A stretch of 64,000 bases of DNA from Mycoplasmatota bacterium (GTDB lineage: Bacteria > Bacillota_I > Bacilli_A > Acholeplasmatales > Acholeplasmataceae), in the NCBI GenBank assembly GCA_018622495.1, contig CP076021.1, forward strand, positions 434,001-498,000. Reading direction: 5' to 3'. Every line of letters begins with the position of its first letter. The stretch's first letter is position 1. The notes below the pieces were generated by a model that ran no database searches, was not told the DNA's origin, and was given only the letters and a program-made list of their open reading frames with translations. Shown in pieces: positions 28,043 to 38,085 of the stretch. Made by a program: the position numbers and the translations under genes.

Positions 28043-28071
28043 TTGACAATTATTTTTGAATTTTTTATAAT
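28043..28071 (+). promoter_or_regulatory. Consensus promoter of htpG
   Basis: TTGACA (28043-28048) and TATAAT (28066-28071) with a 17-base spacer. No CIRCE or other heat-shock operator is visible nearby, so control looks constitutive. Confidence 0.85.
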
Positions 28072-28091
28072 GCTAAATGGAGGCGATATTT

Positions 28092-29971
28092 ATGTCAAAA
28101 ACAAAAAAATTTAAAACCGAATCAAAACAATTATTACACTTAATGACACATTCTATTTATACACAAAAAGAGATATTTTTAAGAGATAACTTATATCAAA
28201 TGCAAGTGATGCAATTGATAAGCGTCACTTTATGTCTTTAACACACAATGAAATACCACAAGCTGATTATGAAATTTGGGTAGAGCCAAGTTTAGAAGAC
28301 CGTACTTTAATCATAAAAGATAATGGTATTGGATTTACTGAAGAAGAATTGGTTGAAAACTTAGGAACGATTGCACAAAGTGGTTCTAAAGCATTTATGG
28401 AAAAACTAGAAGAAAATGATGTAGATATTATTGGACAATTTGGTGTAGGATTTTACTCAGCATTTATGGTCGCAAATAAAGTTGAAGTTAGAACTAAATC
28501 ACCATTTGCTGATAAAGGATATATGTGGAAATCAAATGGAGAAGCATCTTATACCATTGACGAATTCGAATACAATGAAATTGGTACAGAAATTAAATTA
28601 TATTTAAATGAAGATGATGCTGAAAACGAAGAAAATTTTTCTAAGTTTTTAGAAGTTTCAACAATTAAAGATCTTATCAAGAAATATAGTGATTACGTAC
28701 GTTATCCAATTAAAATGATGATAACTTCAAAAGAAGATGATAAAGAAACGATTGAAGAAGAAACATTAAATCAAATGACACCTATTTGGAAACGTTCAAA
28801 AAATGATGTTACTGATGAAGAATTGAATAATTTTTATAAACATCAATATAACGATTATGAAGATCCTTTAAAAGTGATTCACACTAAAGTTGAAGGTATG
28901 CTTATGTATACTGCGTTACTATTTATTCCAAAAAGTGCGTCATTTGACTTTTATAGTGAAAAATATGAAAAAGGATTACAATTGTATTCAAAAGGTGTAT
29001 TTATTCAAGATAAGAATAAAGAACTTATACCAGATTATTTTAAATTTGTTAAAGGTTTAGTTGATTCTGCTGATTTAAGTTTAAATATTTCTAGAGAAAT
29101 GTTACAGCAAGATCGTCAACTTAAAAAAATAGCAAGTCATCTAGAGAAAAAAATTAAAAATGAATTAGAAAATATGCTTAAAAACGAAAGAGAATCATAT
29201 ATTAATTTTTATGAAGCATATAAAAACACTTTAAAATTTGGTATTTATGATCAATTTGGTATGAACAAAGACAAACTTGTTGATTTAGTCATGTTTAAAA
29301 CTTCTCAATCAGATGAATATGTAACGTTTAAAGAATATGTTGATCGTAAACCTGAAGCACAAAAAGCAATTTATTATGCTACTGGTAAGTCTAAACAAAG
29401 CATTATGAATCTTCCACAAATGGATGCGATGAAAGAAAATGGTTATGAAGTATTATTATTTACTGATGAAATTGATGAATTTATGATACAAGTATTAAAT
29501 AGTTACAAAGACATACCATTTAAATCAATTCAACAAGGTGAAGCAGATTTTGTTGATGATGAAAAGAAAGAAAATCTAAAGGAAAAAGAAAAAGAAAATA
29601 AAGATGTATTAAAAGCATTATCAAAAGCTTTAAAAGATAAAGTTAAAGAAGTTAAACTATCAGCTAGATTAAAAGATTCTCCTGTATGTTTAGTTTCTGG
29701 TGAAGGTGTTTCTATGGAAATGGAAAAAATCTTAAAACAAATGCCTAATCAAGCAAATAACCAAATTAAAGCTGAAAAGATTTTAGAAATTAATCCTGAT
29801 CATGATTTATTTAAAGCAATTCAAAGTTTATTTGATAAAGATGCATCAAAAGTTGATGAATATGCATCACTTTTATATCATCAAGCATTATTAATTGAAG
29901 GATTACCAATCGAAGATCCAACTGAGTTTAATCAAAACTTAATTAAACTTATGATTGATTCTGCAAAATAA
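28092..29971 (+). pseudogene. htpG: HtpG (Hsp90) with a one-base frameshift
   Basis: Hsp90-family chaperone. From ATG 28092 (GGAGG upstream) the frame reads [21 protein letters not shown] up to RDN, then shifts. One missing base near 28192-28195 (TTAATATCA expected, TTATATCA seen) restores [13 protein letters not shown] and joins to the long frame ending at 29971, for 626 residues. The ATP-binding motifs DNGIGFT and GQFGVGFYSAFMV are intact, followed by middle and C-terminal domains. The clean remaining frame suggests a sequencing error rather than gene loss. It has its own consensus promoter and a two-way terminator. Confidence 0.9.
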
Positions 29972-29977
29972 GTTATA

Positions 29978-30012
29978 AAAAAACCCGTTAATCGAAATTA
30001 ACGGGTTTTATT
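29978..30012. terminator. Bidirectional terminator between htpG and rhomboid genes
   Basis: AAAACCCGTTAA pairs with TTAACGGGTTTT around a short loop; A and T tracts on both sides. Confidence 0.92.
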
Positions 30013-30771
30013 TTAATTTGTATAATATATATCATCATCTGTAACATCATCTGCATCAATGACGTAATTCCCATAATGAGAATTATGTCTTTGTTGTTGA
30101 GTTTGAGGTCTCATTGAATTGTTGTCACGAAATAATATATAAGCAAGTAATACACCAGTTAATAAACCACCAATGTGTCCAAAAACACTAATATCAGAAA
30201 TAATAAACGTGAAGAATATATTAATTAAGACTAATGAGCGAATTGAACGAATTCCTCGTGGTGAAAACAGCATAGGTTTTTTATAGGTTAACAATAGTAA
30301 TGTACCTAGTAAACCAAATAATGCGCCACTAGCTCCAATAGTTACAATATCAGCTGTAGCAGGATAAACAAATGACATACCCCATACTAATAATGATGAA
30401 CCTAATCCCGATAATAAGTAAATAAGAATATATTTCTTTTTACCTAATAAAGATTCACTTGTTCTTCCGATAATCGATAAGAAATACATATTCATTAAAT
30501 AGTGTAGAAAACTACCATGTAAAAACATTGCTGTAAACAATCGATAATATTGATGATTTTCAGTTAAATCAATTGGATACATACCACCTAAATCATATAA
30601 TGTATTACCATTAAAAGTTAGTAGCATGGTAAATAGATTTGTTTCATAATTTAGATTATAAAAAAATGTGATAATTAAAGTCAAAGTATTTAGTGCAATT
30701 AAAACAAATGAAACAGGGTGTTTTCTATAATATCGCATTAAGCGTTCTTTAAATGTGATTTGATTGTACAT
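30013..30771 (-). CDS. Rhomboid-family intramembrane serine protease
   Basis: A 252-residue membrane protease. The catalytic Ser is in GASGALFG and the catalytic His in FGHIGGLLTG; HYLMNMYFL gives the conserved HxxxN of helix 2. Six or seven membrane helices are visible, preceded by a short basic N-terminus and followed by a polar Gln/His/Asp-rich tail. It would cleave membrane-spanning proteins within the bilayer. AGGAG precedes the ATG at 30771. Monocistronic, convergent with htpG. Confidence 0.9.
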   Translation of the reverse strand: MYNQITFKERLMRYYRKHPVSFVLIALNTLTLIITFFYNLNYETNLFTMLLTFNGNTLYDLGGMYPIDLTENHQYYRLFTAMFLHGSFLHYLMNMYFLSIIGRTSESLLGKKKYILIYLLSGLGSSLLVWGMSFVYPATADIVTIGASGALFGLLGTLLLLTYKKPMLFSPRGIRSIRSLVLINIFFTFIISDISVFGHIGGLLTGVLLAYILFRDNNSMRPQTQQQRHNSHYGNYVIDADDVTDDDIYYTN

Positions 30772-30931
30772 AGTTAAAATCTCCTTTACTCACATATTTT
30801 ACAAAAAAAAAGACAAAACACCAAGAAATATGGCAATTATGGAAAAAGAGACATAATTATAAAATAATAGAAAACGTAATCATTTACAATTCTTGAAAAA
30901 AATTGTTAAAATATAAGTGAGGTGATAAACG

Positions 30932-31876
30932 ATGCCAAAAAGTAAAGTAGTAATTGTAGGTACAGGAATGGTCGGTATGAGCTATGCTTATTCTCTTTTA
31001 AATCAAGGAACGATAGAAGAGCTAGTTTTAATCGATATTAACAAAGAGCGTGCTGAAGGAGAAGCAATGGATTTAAATCATGGCTTATCATTCGCACCTA
31101 GAAAGATGAAGATTTATGCGGGGGATTATAGTGACTGCAAAGATGCCGATATGGTTGTAGTGACTGCTGGAGTGAGTCAAAAAGAAGGCGAAACAAGAAT
31201 TGACTTACTAAATAGAAATGCAGCAATTATGAAAATTGTTGTTAAAAGTATTATGAAGAGTGGCTTTGGAGGTATTATTTTAGTAGCATCAAATCCGGTT
31301 GATGTCTTAACTTATGTTGCATGGAAAGCTTCTGGTCTACCTTCATCAAAAGTTTTTGGTAGTGGTACGTCTTTAGATACTGCGAGACTTAGATTTGAAA
31401 TTGCACAAAAGATTAGTATTTCTGTGAAAAATATCCACGCATATATTATGGGTGAACACGGAGATACAGAATTTGCATGTTGGTCTAATGCATACATTGG
31501 TGCTAAACCACTAGTTGATGTGATTGAAACCATGAAAGAAATAGATTTAGAAGATTTAGAACACATCCATTCAGATGTAAAAAATTCAGCATATGAAATT
31601 ATTAAACGTAAGAAAGCAACTTATTATGGTATTGGGATGACGCTTGTAAGTATTACATCAGCAATTATCAATAACGAAAATAGAATTGTGCCTATCTCAG
31701 TTTATAATGATGGTATATATGATGCGGAAGATGATTTATATATAGGATTACCTGCAGTACTAAATGCAGAAGGTGTCCATCATGTTGTTAAATTAAAACT
31801 AAATGATAAAGAACAAAAACAATTAAAACATTCTGCAAAACTGTTAAGAGATATTTTAGATCAAATGGAATTTTAA
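30932..31876 (+). CDS. ldh: L-lactate dehydrogenase
   Basis: A 314-residue NAD-dependent enzyme reducing pyruvate to L-lactate. Nucleotide fold VVIVGTGMVGMSYAY at the N-terminus, substrate loop region AGVSQKEGETR with the catalytic-loop Arg, ASNPVDVLTYVAWKASG, and the active-site His in GEHGDTEF. This fits fermentative energy metabolism. Malate dehydrogenase is less likely because the loop carries Gln (VSQKEGETR) at the specificity site. AGGTGAT precedes the start. Single gene with its own terminator. Confidence 0.92.
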   Translation: MPKSKVVIVGTGMVGMSYAYSLLNQGTIEELVLIDINKERAEGEAMDLNHGLSFAPRKMKIYAGDYSDCKDADMVVVTAGVSQKEGETRIDLLNRNAAIMKIVVKSIMKSGFGGIILVASNPVDVLTYVAWKASGLPSSKVFGSGTSLDTARLRFEIAQKISISVKNIHAYIMGEHGDTEFACWSNAYIGAKPLVDVIETMKEIDLEDLEHIHSDVKNSAYEIIKRKKATYYGIGMTLVSITSAIINNENRIVPISVYNDGIYDAEDDLYIGLPAVLNAEGVHHVVKLKLNDKEQKQLKHSAKLLRDILDQMEF

Positions 31877-31881
31877 ATCAT

Positions 31882-31908
31882 AAAGACATGCATCTAAGCA
31901 TGTCTTTT
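31882..31908 (+). terminator. Terminator after ldh
   Basis: AAAGACATGC and GCATGTCTTT form a perfect ten-base stem around ATCTAA, ending in a T run. Confidence 0.9.
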
Positions 31909-31970
31909 TTGATGATTGTTGCTAGTTAAACATGATATACTTATACTAAAGAAATTAAAGGAGATATAAG

Positions 31971-33197
31971 ATGGTATTTATTTTAGGATTATTAAGTTTT
32001 ATGTTTTTAATTAAATTAGTCATATCTATACTTAATTATAAACACTCAATTAAAGGTGTTCAGGACAATGTGAAGCATATCTATGATCAAGAAGCATATG
32101 AAAAATGGCTTAGTTATTATAGAGATCAAATGAAATTTGGATTGATAAGTAAAACTTTTAATTTCGTGCTTATTTTTGGATTGCTTATTTTTAAAGTTTT
32201 TGGTGTTGTTGAATCTTTGAGTATGGACATAACAGGATCAATATATTTACAAACACTTATATTTCTAGGGATATATTTTGTTTTTTCTAGCATCGTAGAA
32301 ATGCCTTTTGAATATTATCATACATTTGTGTTAGAAGAAAAATATGGATTTAATAAATCTACTAAAAAAACATTCTTTATGGATCAACTCAAAAGTTTTT
32401 TAATTGTTATCATATTAATTGGTGCCGGTATATTTGGCCTTCATGCACTTTATCTAGCATTTTCTGACACGATTATATTATTTGTAGTAGGTGCTTGGTT
32501 AGCATTGTCTATTGTTATGATTTTAGTATTTATACTTAATACAAAATTATTTGTTAAACTATTTAATAAATTAACACCATTAGAAGAAAGCTCATTAAAA
32601 ACTAAGATTGATAAATTAGCGAGTGAACTTGGTTTTGAAATTGATAAAATCAGTGTTATGGATGCATCAAAAAGATCAACGAAACTTAATGCTTTTTTTA
32701 GTGGCTTAGGAAAACATAGAGATGTTGTATTATATGATACACTAATCGATAAGATGGGCGAAGAAGAAATATGTGCAGTTTTAGGGCATGAGTTAAGTCA
32801 TGCATTAAATAAAGATACAACTAAAATGTTATTAGGACAAGTTTTAACATTTGGTGTGTTTGCAGCATTTATAGGGTTATTATTAAGTTGGGATAACTTA
32901 TATCTTGCATTTGGATTGTCAGGGATACATTTTGGATTCGCAGTAATTTTATTTTCTATTGTCGTTGAACCAATCAGTATGCTTATTGGCATATTAACAA
33001 ACTATGTATCAAGAGTTGCAGAATATCGAGCTGATAAATTTGGTGCAGCTCATGTTTCAAAAGAAGCCATGATTCATGCATTGGAAATATTAGCAAAAGA
33101 GAATTTCTCTAATTTAAATCCTCATCCACTTTTTGAATTTATATCATATAATCATCCGACTATTTCAAAAAGAATAGAGTCTATTAAAAACTCATGA
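31971..33197 (+). CDS. M48-family membrane metalloprotease (Ste24-like)
   Basis: A 408-residue zinc protease with four to five N-terminal membrane segments, the zinc site HELSH in LGHELSHALNKDT, and a third ligand Glu in EYRADKFGA. FEYYHTFVLEEKYGFNKST is typical of the Ste24/CAAX protease branch. It would process or degrade membrane or membrane-attached proteins. AAAGGAG precedes the start. Its stop TGA overlaps the photolyase start by four bases, so the two are translationally coupled although functionally unrelated. Confidence 0.9.
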   Translation: MVFILGLLSFMFLIKLVISILNYKHSIKGVQDNVKHIYDQEAYEKWLSYYRDQMKFGLISKTFNFVLIFGLLIFKVFGVVESLSMDITGSIYLQTLIFLGIYFVFSSIVEMPFEYYHTFVLEEKYGFNKSTKKTFFMDQLKSFLIVIILIGAGIFGLHALYLAFSDTIILFVVGAWLALSIVMILVFILNTKLFVKLFNKLTPLEESSLKTKIDKLASELGFEIDKISVMDASKRSTKLNAFFSGLGKHRDVVLYDTLIDKMGEEEICAVLGHELSHALNKDTTKMLLGQVLTFGVFAAFIGLLLSWDNLYLAFGLSGIHFGFAVILFSIVVEPISMLIGILTNYVSRVAEYRADKFGAAHVSKEAMIHALEILAKENFSNLNPHPLFEFISYNHPTISKRIESIKNS

Positions 33198-34564
33198 GAG
33201 CACAAAGATTAAAACATCTTAAAGATGGAAAAAATATTGGTAAATACGTTATATATTGGATGCAGCAATCACAAAGAATCCATTATAATCACGCATTAAA
33301 TCACGCAGTTAAAATTGCGAATAAACAACAGTTACCACTTGTTGTTTATTTTGGTTTATATAGCGGATATCCGGATGCGAATGAAAGAAGTTTCGCATTT
33401 ATGATTGAAGGTATGCGAGATGTAAAAATTTGGTTAGAACGTCTAGGTGTTAATTTCGTATTACGTATTGGGAAAAGTGAAGAAATGATATTTGATTATT
33501 TGTCAGATGCACATACGCTTGTTATGGATAGAGGCTATTTAAAATATCAAAGATTAATGAGAAAATATGTTTTAGATAAATCGATTAATTTAGATCTTGC
33601 TATTGATATGGTTGAATCAGATTTAATTGTGCCTATAGAAGAAGCAAGTGACAAAAGAGAATATGGTGCATATACGATTAGAAAAAAATTACTCAGTAAA
33701 TATCAGTATTATAGAGATATAACATCATTAGATGTTTTAGATAATAAATCAAAATTAAATTTAGAAACTCAAGATTTTGATAATATCCATTTAGTATTAG
33801 AAAAATTTAATATAGATCATCATGTTAAAAAATCTGATGTATACAAAGGCGGTTATTTAGAAGCATCTAAATGGTTTACTCATTTTGTACAACATGATAT
33901 TGAAGATTATAAAGACCGAAATGACCCAAGTGATCCGAAATTATCTCATATGAGTATGTATTTGCACTTTGGGCAAATTAGTAGTTTAGAGTTATTAGAA
34001 AGACTTGAGATAGCTTCAATGCAAAAACAAATTAATCAAGCAAGTATTGATGCATTTATTGAACAATTGTTGGTAAGAAGAGAGTTAGCATTTAATTATG
34101 TTTATTATACAAAGGGCTATGATCAATTTGAATACATGAGTCAACCATGGGCATATAAAACAATGAAAAAGCATGCAAATGATGAAAGACCATATATTTA
34201 TCTTATAAGCGATTATGAAAACTTTAATACCCACGATAAAGCATTTAATGCAGCAATGATAGAAATGGTAAAAACCGGTTACATGCATAATTATATGCGC
34301 ATGTATTGGGCAAAAAAAATTATTGAATGGTCAAAAACTTTTGAAGAAGCATATCACCATATTTTATATTTAAATAATAAATATTTTATTGACGGCAGAG
34401 ATCCAAATAGTTATGCGGGTGTTGCATGGTGTTTTGGTAATCATGATCGTCCATGGAAAGAAAGAGATGTTTTCGGACAATTAAGATACATGAATGCTGA
34501 AGGACTTAAAAGGAAATTTAACATTGAATTATATATTAAAAAAATGAAAAACTATTCAAATTAA
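33194..34564 (+). CDS. Class II-type deoxyribodipyrimidine photolyase
   Basis: A 456-residue FAD enzyme that repairs UV-induced pyrimidine dimers using light. YVIYWMQQSQRIHYNHAL near the N-terminus is the class II photolyase mark; the C-terminal FAD/DNA-binding part contains ELAFNYVYYTKGYDQFEYM and the Trp-rich WAKKIIEWSKTFEEAYH and DGRDPNSYAGVAWCFGNHDRPW. Length fits the family. The ATG overlaps the protease stop (ATGA). A light-exposed habitat or lineage is suggested; this is inference. Confidence 0.9.
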   Translation: MRAQRLKHLKDGKNIGKYVIYWMQQSQRIHYNHALNHAVKIANKQQLPLVVYFGLYSGYPDANERSFAFMIEGMRDVKIWLERLGVNFVLRIGKSEEMIFDYLSDAHTLVMDRGYLKYQRLMRKYVLDKSINLDLAIDMVESDLIVPIEEASDKREYGAYTIRKKLLSKYQYYRDITSLDVLDNKSKLNLETQDFDNIHLVLEKFNIDHHVKKSDVYKGGYLEASKWFTHFVQHDIEDYKDRNDPSDPKLSHMSMYLHFGQISSLELLERLEIASMQKQINQASIDAFIEQLLVRRELAFNYVYYTKGYDQFEYMSQPWAYKTMKKHANDERPYIYLISDYENFNTHDKAFNAAMIEMVKTGYMHNYMRMYWAKKIIEWSKTFEEAYHHILYLNNKYFIDGRDPNSYAGVAWCFGNHDRPWKERDVFGQLRYMNAEGLKRKFNIELYIKKMKNYSN

Positions 34565-34612
34565 TGATAGAGATATCAAATTTAGAGTTATAATAAATCG
34601 AAAGGAGATGAT

Positions 34613-35011
34613 ATGATGGAAGATTTAGGTGAATTTTTAGGTTTTCTAATTGTTGTATTTTTTGGTTTAGCTGCATCCAAATATTTTTTGAAATTAGTAG
34701 ATGATAAATATTTTATCACGAAAGACAAAAAAACTAAATTATACAAAATTTTTAGTGAAGTATATTCTTTTGTTGATAAATATCATGGCTTATTTGGTAT
34801 ATTAGCTGTTATATTTGTATTATTACATTTTTTAGTTCAAATAGTTTATGCACAGTTTTCATATACAGGATTAATTACTGCAATCTTAATGATATTACAA
34901 GTTAGTCTAGGTATATATGGAAACAAAGCCACAACATCAAAATGGTATAAATTTCATTTATTATTACCAATCTTTATTATTTTAGCATTTATTTCACATT
35001 TAATATTTTAA
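34613..35011 (+). CDS. Four-helix membrane protein with His residues in helices
   Basis: Not assigned with certainty. A 132-residue protein with four hydrophobic helices and His residues at or near helix ends (YHGLFGIL, LLHFLVQ, KFHLLLP, ISHLIF), an arrangement like small cytochrome-b561-type or DUF4405-like membrane proteins that bind heme. AAAGGAG lies at 34601-34607, so either ATG 34613 or 34616 can be used. Monocistronic, followed by a strong two-way terminator. A redox role is only a suggestion. Confidence 0.6.
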   Translation: MMEDLGEFLGFLIVVFFGLAASKYFLKLVDDKYFITKDKKTKLYKIFSEVYSFVDKYHGLFGILAVIFVLLHFLVQIVYAQFSYTGLITAILMILQVSLGIYGNKATTSKWYKFHLLLPIFIILAFISHLIF

Positions 35012-35013
35012 TA

Positions 35014-35052
35014 TAAAAACAGGCTCTAAATTAATTAGAGCCTGTTTTTTTT
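35014..35052. terminator. Bidirectional terminator before the uracil permease gene
   Basis: AAAACAGGCTCTAA pairs with TTAGAGCCTGTTTT around ATTAA; the T and A tracts on each side suit both convergent genes. Confidence 0.92.
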
Positions 35053-35068
35053 ATCATTTATAGTTGAT

Positions 35069-36331
35069 TTATTTTTGATTGTCTAAATATGATAAACCTA
35101 GGTTTAAGAGAATACCAACAATAGCTGCTAAACTCATACCACTAAGAGATGCAGAAGTACTCAATTGAATTGAAGCATTTCCTAATCCTAAGACTAACAT
35201 TGTTGAAACAACCACAAGATTTTTCATCTTACCTAAATCTGTATGATCCTTAATAAGGACTTTAACACCATTAGATGCAATCAAACCATATAAAATGACT
35301 GTCATTCCACCAATAACTGCCCATGGAATACTTGTAATAAATGCTTGAATATATCCGAAGAATCCTAGAGATATAGCAAATATTGCTGCAAGTCCAATCA
35401 CCCATACTGAACCTACTTTAGTAATGGCAACTACTCCTGTGTTTTCGCCATATGTCGTATTTGCTGGACCACCTATAGCACCTGATACAAATGTTGCAAG
35501 TCCATCACCAAGTAATGTTTTATGAAGCCCTGGATCTGTAATGAAATCTTCTCCTGTAACTTCACCTAAAACAACATGATCTCCAATGTGTTCTGAAATT
35601 GTAACGAAAGCTAAAGGTGCAAATACTAATAATTGAGAGAAATCAAAATTATAATTATTTGTACCAATGATATGAAAGTTAGGTATTTGAAAAAAACTCA
35701 CATTACCAAATAAACTGTAATCAACAATACCTACTAACATTGATGCAATATACCCTACTAAAATTGCGAGTAGAAAAGGTACAATTTTAAAGAAACCTTT
35801 ACCTTTAATAGAAAATAATACGACAGAGATAAATGTAATAAAAGCAACTAAGGGTTCTTTCCATGTGCCAGAACCATCAAGACCGATATTTGATACCGCG
35901 ACAGGTGCTAGTGTCATACCTATAATGATAATCATTGGACCTATAACGACTGGAGGTAAAAGCTTTTTAATCCAAGTGCTACCCAATAAATATATTAAGC
36001 CAGCAACTAAAACATAAATAATACCAACAACCATTAAACCTAAATAAGCACTTTCAAAACCACCAGTGTTTTCTACGGCTAATGTGATTGTTGTCATATA
36101 TGCAAAACTACTACCTAAATAAACAGGGACTTTCCCCTTTGTACAAGCGATATAAATCAATGTACCTATACCACTAGCAACTAATGCTACCCCAACATCA
36201 AGACCAGTAATTAAAGGGACTAATACAGTTGCACCAAACATTGCAAACACATGTTGCAGACTTAAAATAATCCATTGACCAATTGAACTTGGTTTTTCTT
36301 GGATCCCAACTCTAAGCTTTTGTTCTAACAT
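35069..36331 (-). CDS. pyrP: Uracil permease (NCS2 family)
   Basis: A 420-residue nucleobase transporter with about 12-14 membrane segments. Family marks are QHVFAMFGATVLVPL at the N-terminus, PVYLGSSFAYM, ISEHIGDH with its conserved Glu, and GGPANTTYGENTGV. Uracil rather than xanthine is supported by the PyrR-type attenuator in its leader (36345-36470) and the divergent pyrR gene. It imports uracil for salvage through PyrR/UPRT. AAGGAG precedes the ATG at 36331. Confidence 0.9.
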   Translation of the reverse strand: MLEQKLRVGIQEKPSSIGQWIILSLQHVFAMFGATVLVPLITGLDVGVALVASGIGTLIYIACTKGKVPVYLGSSFAYMTTITLAVENTGGFESAYLGLMVVGIIYVLVAGLIYLLGSTWIKKLLPPVVIGPMIIIIGMTLAPVAVSNIGLDGSGTWKEPLVAFITFISVVLFSIKGKGFFKIVPFLLAILVGYIASMLVGIVDYSLFGNVSFFQIPNFHIIGTNNYNFDFSQLLVFAPLAFVTISEHIGDHVVLGEVTGEDFITDPGLHKTLLGDGLATFVSGAIGGPANTTYGENTGVVAITKVGSVWVIGLAAIFAISLGFFGYIQAFITSIPWAVIGGMTVILYGLIASNGVKVLIKDHTDLGKMKNLVVVSTMLVLGLGNASIQLSTSASLSGMSLAAIVGILLNLGLSYLDNQK

Positions 36332-36344
36332 AAAAACGCTCCTT

Positions 36345-36475
36345 ATATTTAGTTTGAAAAGGCCTTAAAAAAAAGACACCATTGGCGTCCTTTTAAAGTC
36401 GGTATGTGTTGAAAATGGATACCTTGTTATGCTCACGGGCACACCTTAAAGGACCTTAACTAAAACAAGTATATC
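36345..36475 (-). promoter_or_regulatory. PyrR-dependent attenuator of the uracil permease gene
   Basis: On the minus strand the leader holds in order: a segment GGTCCTTTAAGG, a small stem with loop GCCCGTGAGC (36431-36440) matching the PyrR-binding consensus UCCNGNGAGG, AACAAGG, then a terminator AAAAGGACGCC with GGTGTCTTTTTT (36367-36394). GTCCTTTAA can also pair with TTAAAAGGAC of the terminator's left arm, giving an antiterminator. PyrR plus UMP would favour termination, as in Bacillus. Confidence 0.8.
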
Positions 36476-36540
36476 ATGAATTTTTAAAAACGCAATAAAT
36501 AAAATTGTAAAAAAAGGTATAATAAAAACAAGGTGATAAA

Positions 36541-37035
36541 ATGAAAGAAATAATGAATCAAGAACAAATCTCAAGAACTTTAAAAAGAATGACACATGAA
36601 ATTATTGAAAGACATAATGATTTAGATCAATTAGTACTTGTCGGTGTTAAACAAAAAGGTGTACCAATTGCTAAAAGATTAGCAGAAAATCTATTTAGAT
36701 TTGCTGATGTGAAAGTGTGGGTCATTGATTTGGATATTACCTCATATAGAGACGATGTCATCAATAAATTAGAAAAGCATTCAAACGATGCATTTGATTT
36801 AACAAATAAACAAGTCATTATTGTAGATGACGTATTATATACTGGTCGCTCAGTAAGGGCATCAATGGATGCTATTAATGACATGGGAAGACCATCAACA
36901 ATAGAGCTTGCTATACTTGTTGATAGAGGTCATCGTGAACTTCCGATTCGTGCTGATTACATCGGTAAAAACATTCCAACAAGTTATCAAGAAAAAGTCA
37001 TTGTTGAATGGGATCAAAGAGTTTACATAACTTGA
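36541..37035 (+). CDS. pyrR: PyrR: pyr attenuation regulator/uracil phosphoribosyltransferase
   Basis: A 164-residue bifunctional protein. The PRPP-binding motif is VIIVDDVLYTGRSV, preceded by the GVKQKGVPIAKRLAEN flap region and followed by LVDRGHRELPIRADYIGKNIPTS, a stretch typical of PyrR and not of plain Upp. It binds the loop in pyr leader RNA in the presence of UMP and can convert uracil to UMP. Transcribed divergently from the permease, with -10 TATAAT about 20 bases upstream and AAGGTGAT as ribosome binding site. Its own leader is too short for an attenuator. Confidence 0.93.
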   Translation: MKEIMNQEQISRTLKRMTHEIIERHNDLDQLVLVGVKQKGVPIAKRLAENLFRFADVKVWVIDLDITSYRDDVINKLEKHSNDAFDLTNKQVIIVDDVLYTGRSVRASMDAINDMGRPSTIELAILVDRGHRELPIRADYIGKNIPTSYQEKVIVEWDQRVYIT

Positions 37036-37077
37036 GAAAAAAATAATTAAATTAAGTCTATTTTGTATAAAAAGGTG

Positions 37078-37160
37078 TTGACAATTACGTAGTAATATAG
37101 TAATATGACATAGGTACATAAAGAAAAACCACACAGCCCTTATTTCAAAATAAGAACATA
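37078..37160 (+). promoter_or_regulatory. Promoter and leader of rplM-rpsI
   Basis: TTGACA (37078-37083) and TAATAT (37101-37106) with a 17-base spacer. The leader then carries a perfect hairpin CTTATTT-CA-AAATAAG (37139-37154) just before AAGGAG, where L13 autoregulation could act, as in other Bacillota; the latter is inference. Confidence 0.65.
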
Positions 37161-37173
37161 AGGAGAATTAACA

Positions 37174-37602
37174 ATGAAAACATTCATGGCAAACGAACAA
37201 ACCATTACGCGTAAATGGTATGTCGTAGATGCAGATGGTAAAACATTAGGTCGTTTAGCGACTGAAGTGGCATCTGTATTAAGAGGCAAGCATAAACCAA
37301 CCTACACCCCTCATGTAGACACAGGTGATTATGTCGTTGTCGTAAACGCAGAAAAAATTAAATTAACTGGTAAGAAATGGGATCAAAAACAATATTATAG
37401 CCATTCAGGTTATAATGGTGGTCTTACAAGCACTACAGCGAAAGATGTTATGAAAAAATTTCCAACACGTATGGTTGAAAAAGCGATTGTTGGTATGTTA
37501 CCACATACAAAATTAGGTGCAAAAATGGCGAATAAACTTTTCGTTTATGCTGGACCAGAACACAAACATTCAGCACAACAACCAGAAAAATTGGAGGTAT
37601 AA
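37174..37602 (+). CDS. rplM: 50S ribosomal protein L13
   Basis: A 142-residue ribosomal protein with the family start [24 protein letters not shown], the middle [21 protein letters not shown] and the end [26 protein letters not shown]. It binds 23S rRNA early in large-subunit assembly. First gene of the universal rplM-rpsI pair; rpsI begins four bases after the stop. AAGGAG precedes the start. Confidence 0.97.
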   Translation: MKTFMANEQTITRKWYVVDADGKTLGRLATEVASVLRGKHKPTYTPHVDTGDYVVVVNAEKIKLTGKKWDQKQYYSHSGYNGGLTSTTAKDVMKKFPTRMVEKAIVGMLPHTKLGAKMANKLFVYAGPEHKHSAQQPEKLEV

Positions 37603-37606
37603 TTAA

Positions 37607-38005
37607 ATGGCAAATCAAAAAGCTCAATTTCTTGGTACTGGACGTCGTAAAAGTTCAGTTGCTAGAGTTATTTTAACAAATGGTAAAGGTACATTTACAA
37701 TTAATGGCCGTCCATTTGAAGAATACATTCCATCAGCTGCAACACGCTTAGACGTATTACAACCTTTAGCATTAACTGAAAATGAAGAAAAATATGACAT
37801 TTCAGTAAACGTTAACGGTGGTGGATTAACTGGCCAAGCCGGTGCTATCCGTTTAGGTATTACACGCGCATTATTAGAAGTTAACCCTGATTTAAGAAGT
37901 GTCTTAAAACCTGCAGGATTAATCACTCGTGACCCACGTTCTAAAGAACGTAAGAAACCAGGATTAAAGAAAGCAAGAAAAGCTTCTCAATTCTCAAAAC
38001 GTTAA
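37607..38005 (+). CDS. rpsI: 30S ribosomal protein S9
   Basis: A 132-residue protein with [14 protein letters not shown] near the start and the invariant basic C-terminus ([24 protein letters not shown]) whose last residues reach the P-site t[23 protein letters not shown] is the central family motif. Co-transcribed with rplM and closed by a strong terminator. Confidence 0.97.
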   Translation: MANQKAQFLGTGRRKSSVARVILTNGKGTFTINGRPFEEYIPSAATRLDVLQPLALTENEEKYDISVNVNGGGLTGQAGAIRLGITRALLEVNPDLRSVLKPAGLITRDPRSKERKKPGLKKARKASQFSKR

Positions 38006-38011
38006 TTTTAT

Positions 38012-38037
38012 GGAACCCCTGAGGGTTCCTTTTTTTT
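38012..38037 (+). terminator. Terminator after rplM-rpsI
   Basis: GGAACCC (38012-38018) pairs with GGGTTCC (38023-38029), followed by eight T. Confidence 0.9.
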
Positions 38038-38085
38038 ATATAACGTGATAAAATGTATATATTATAAAAAATAAGGGTGGGTTAT

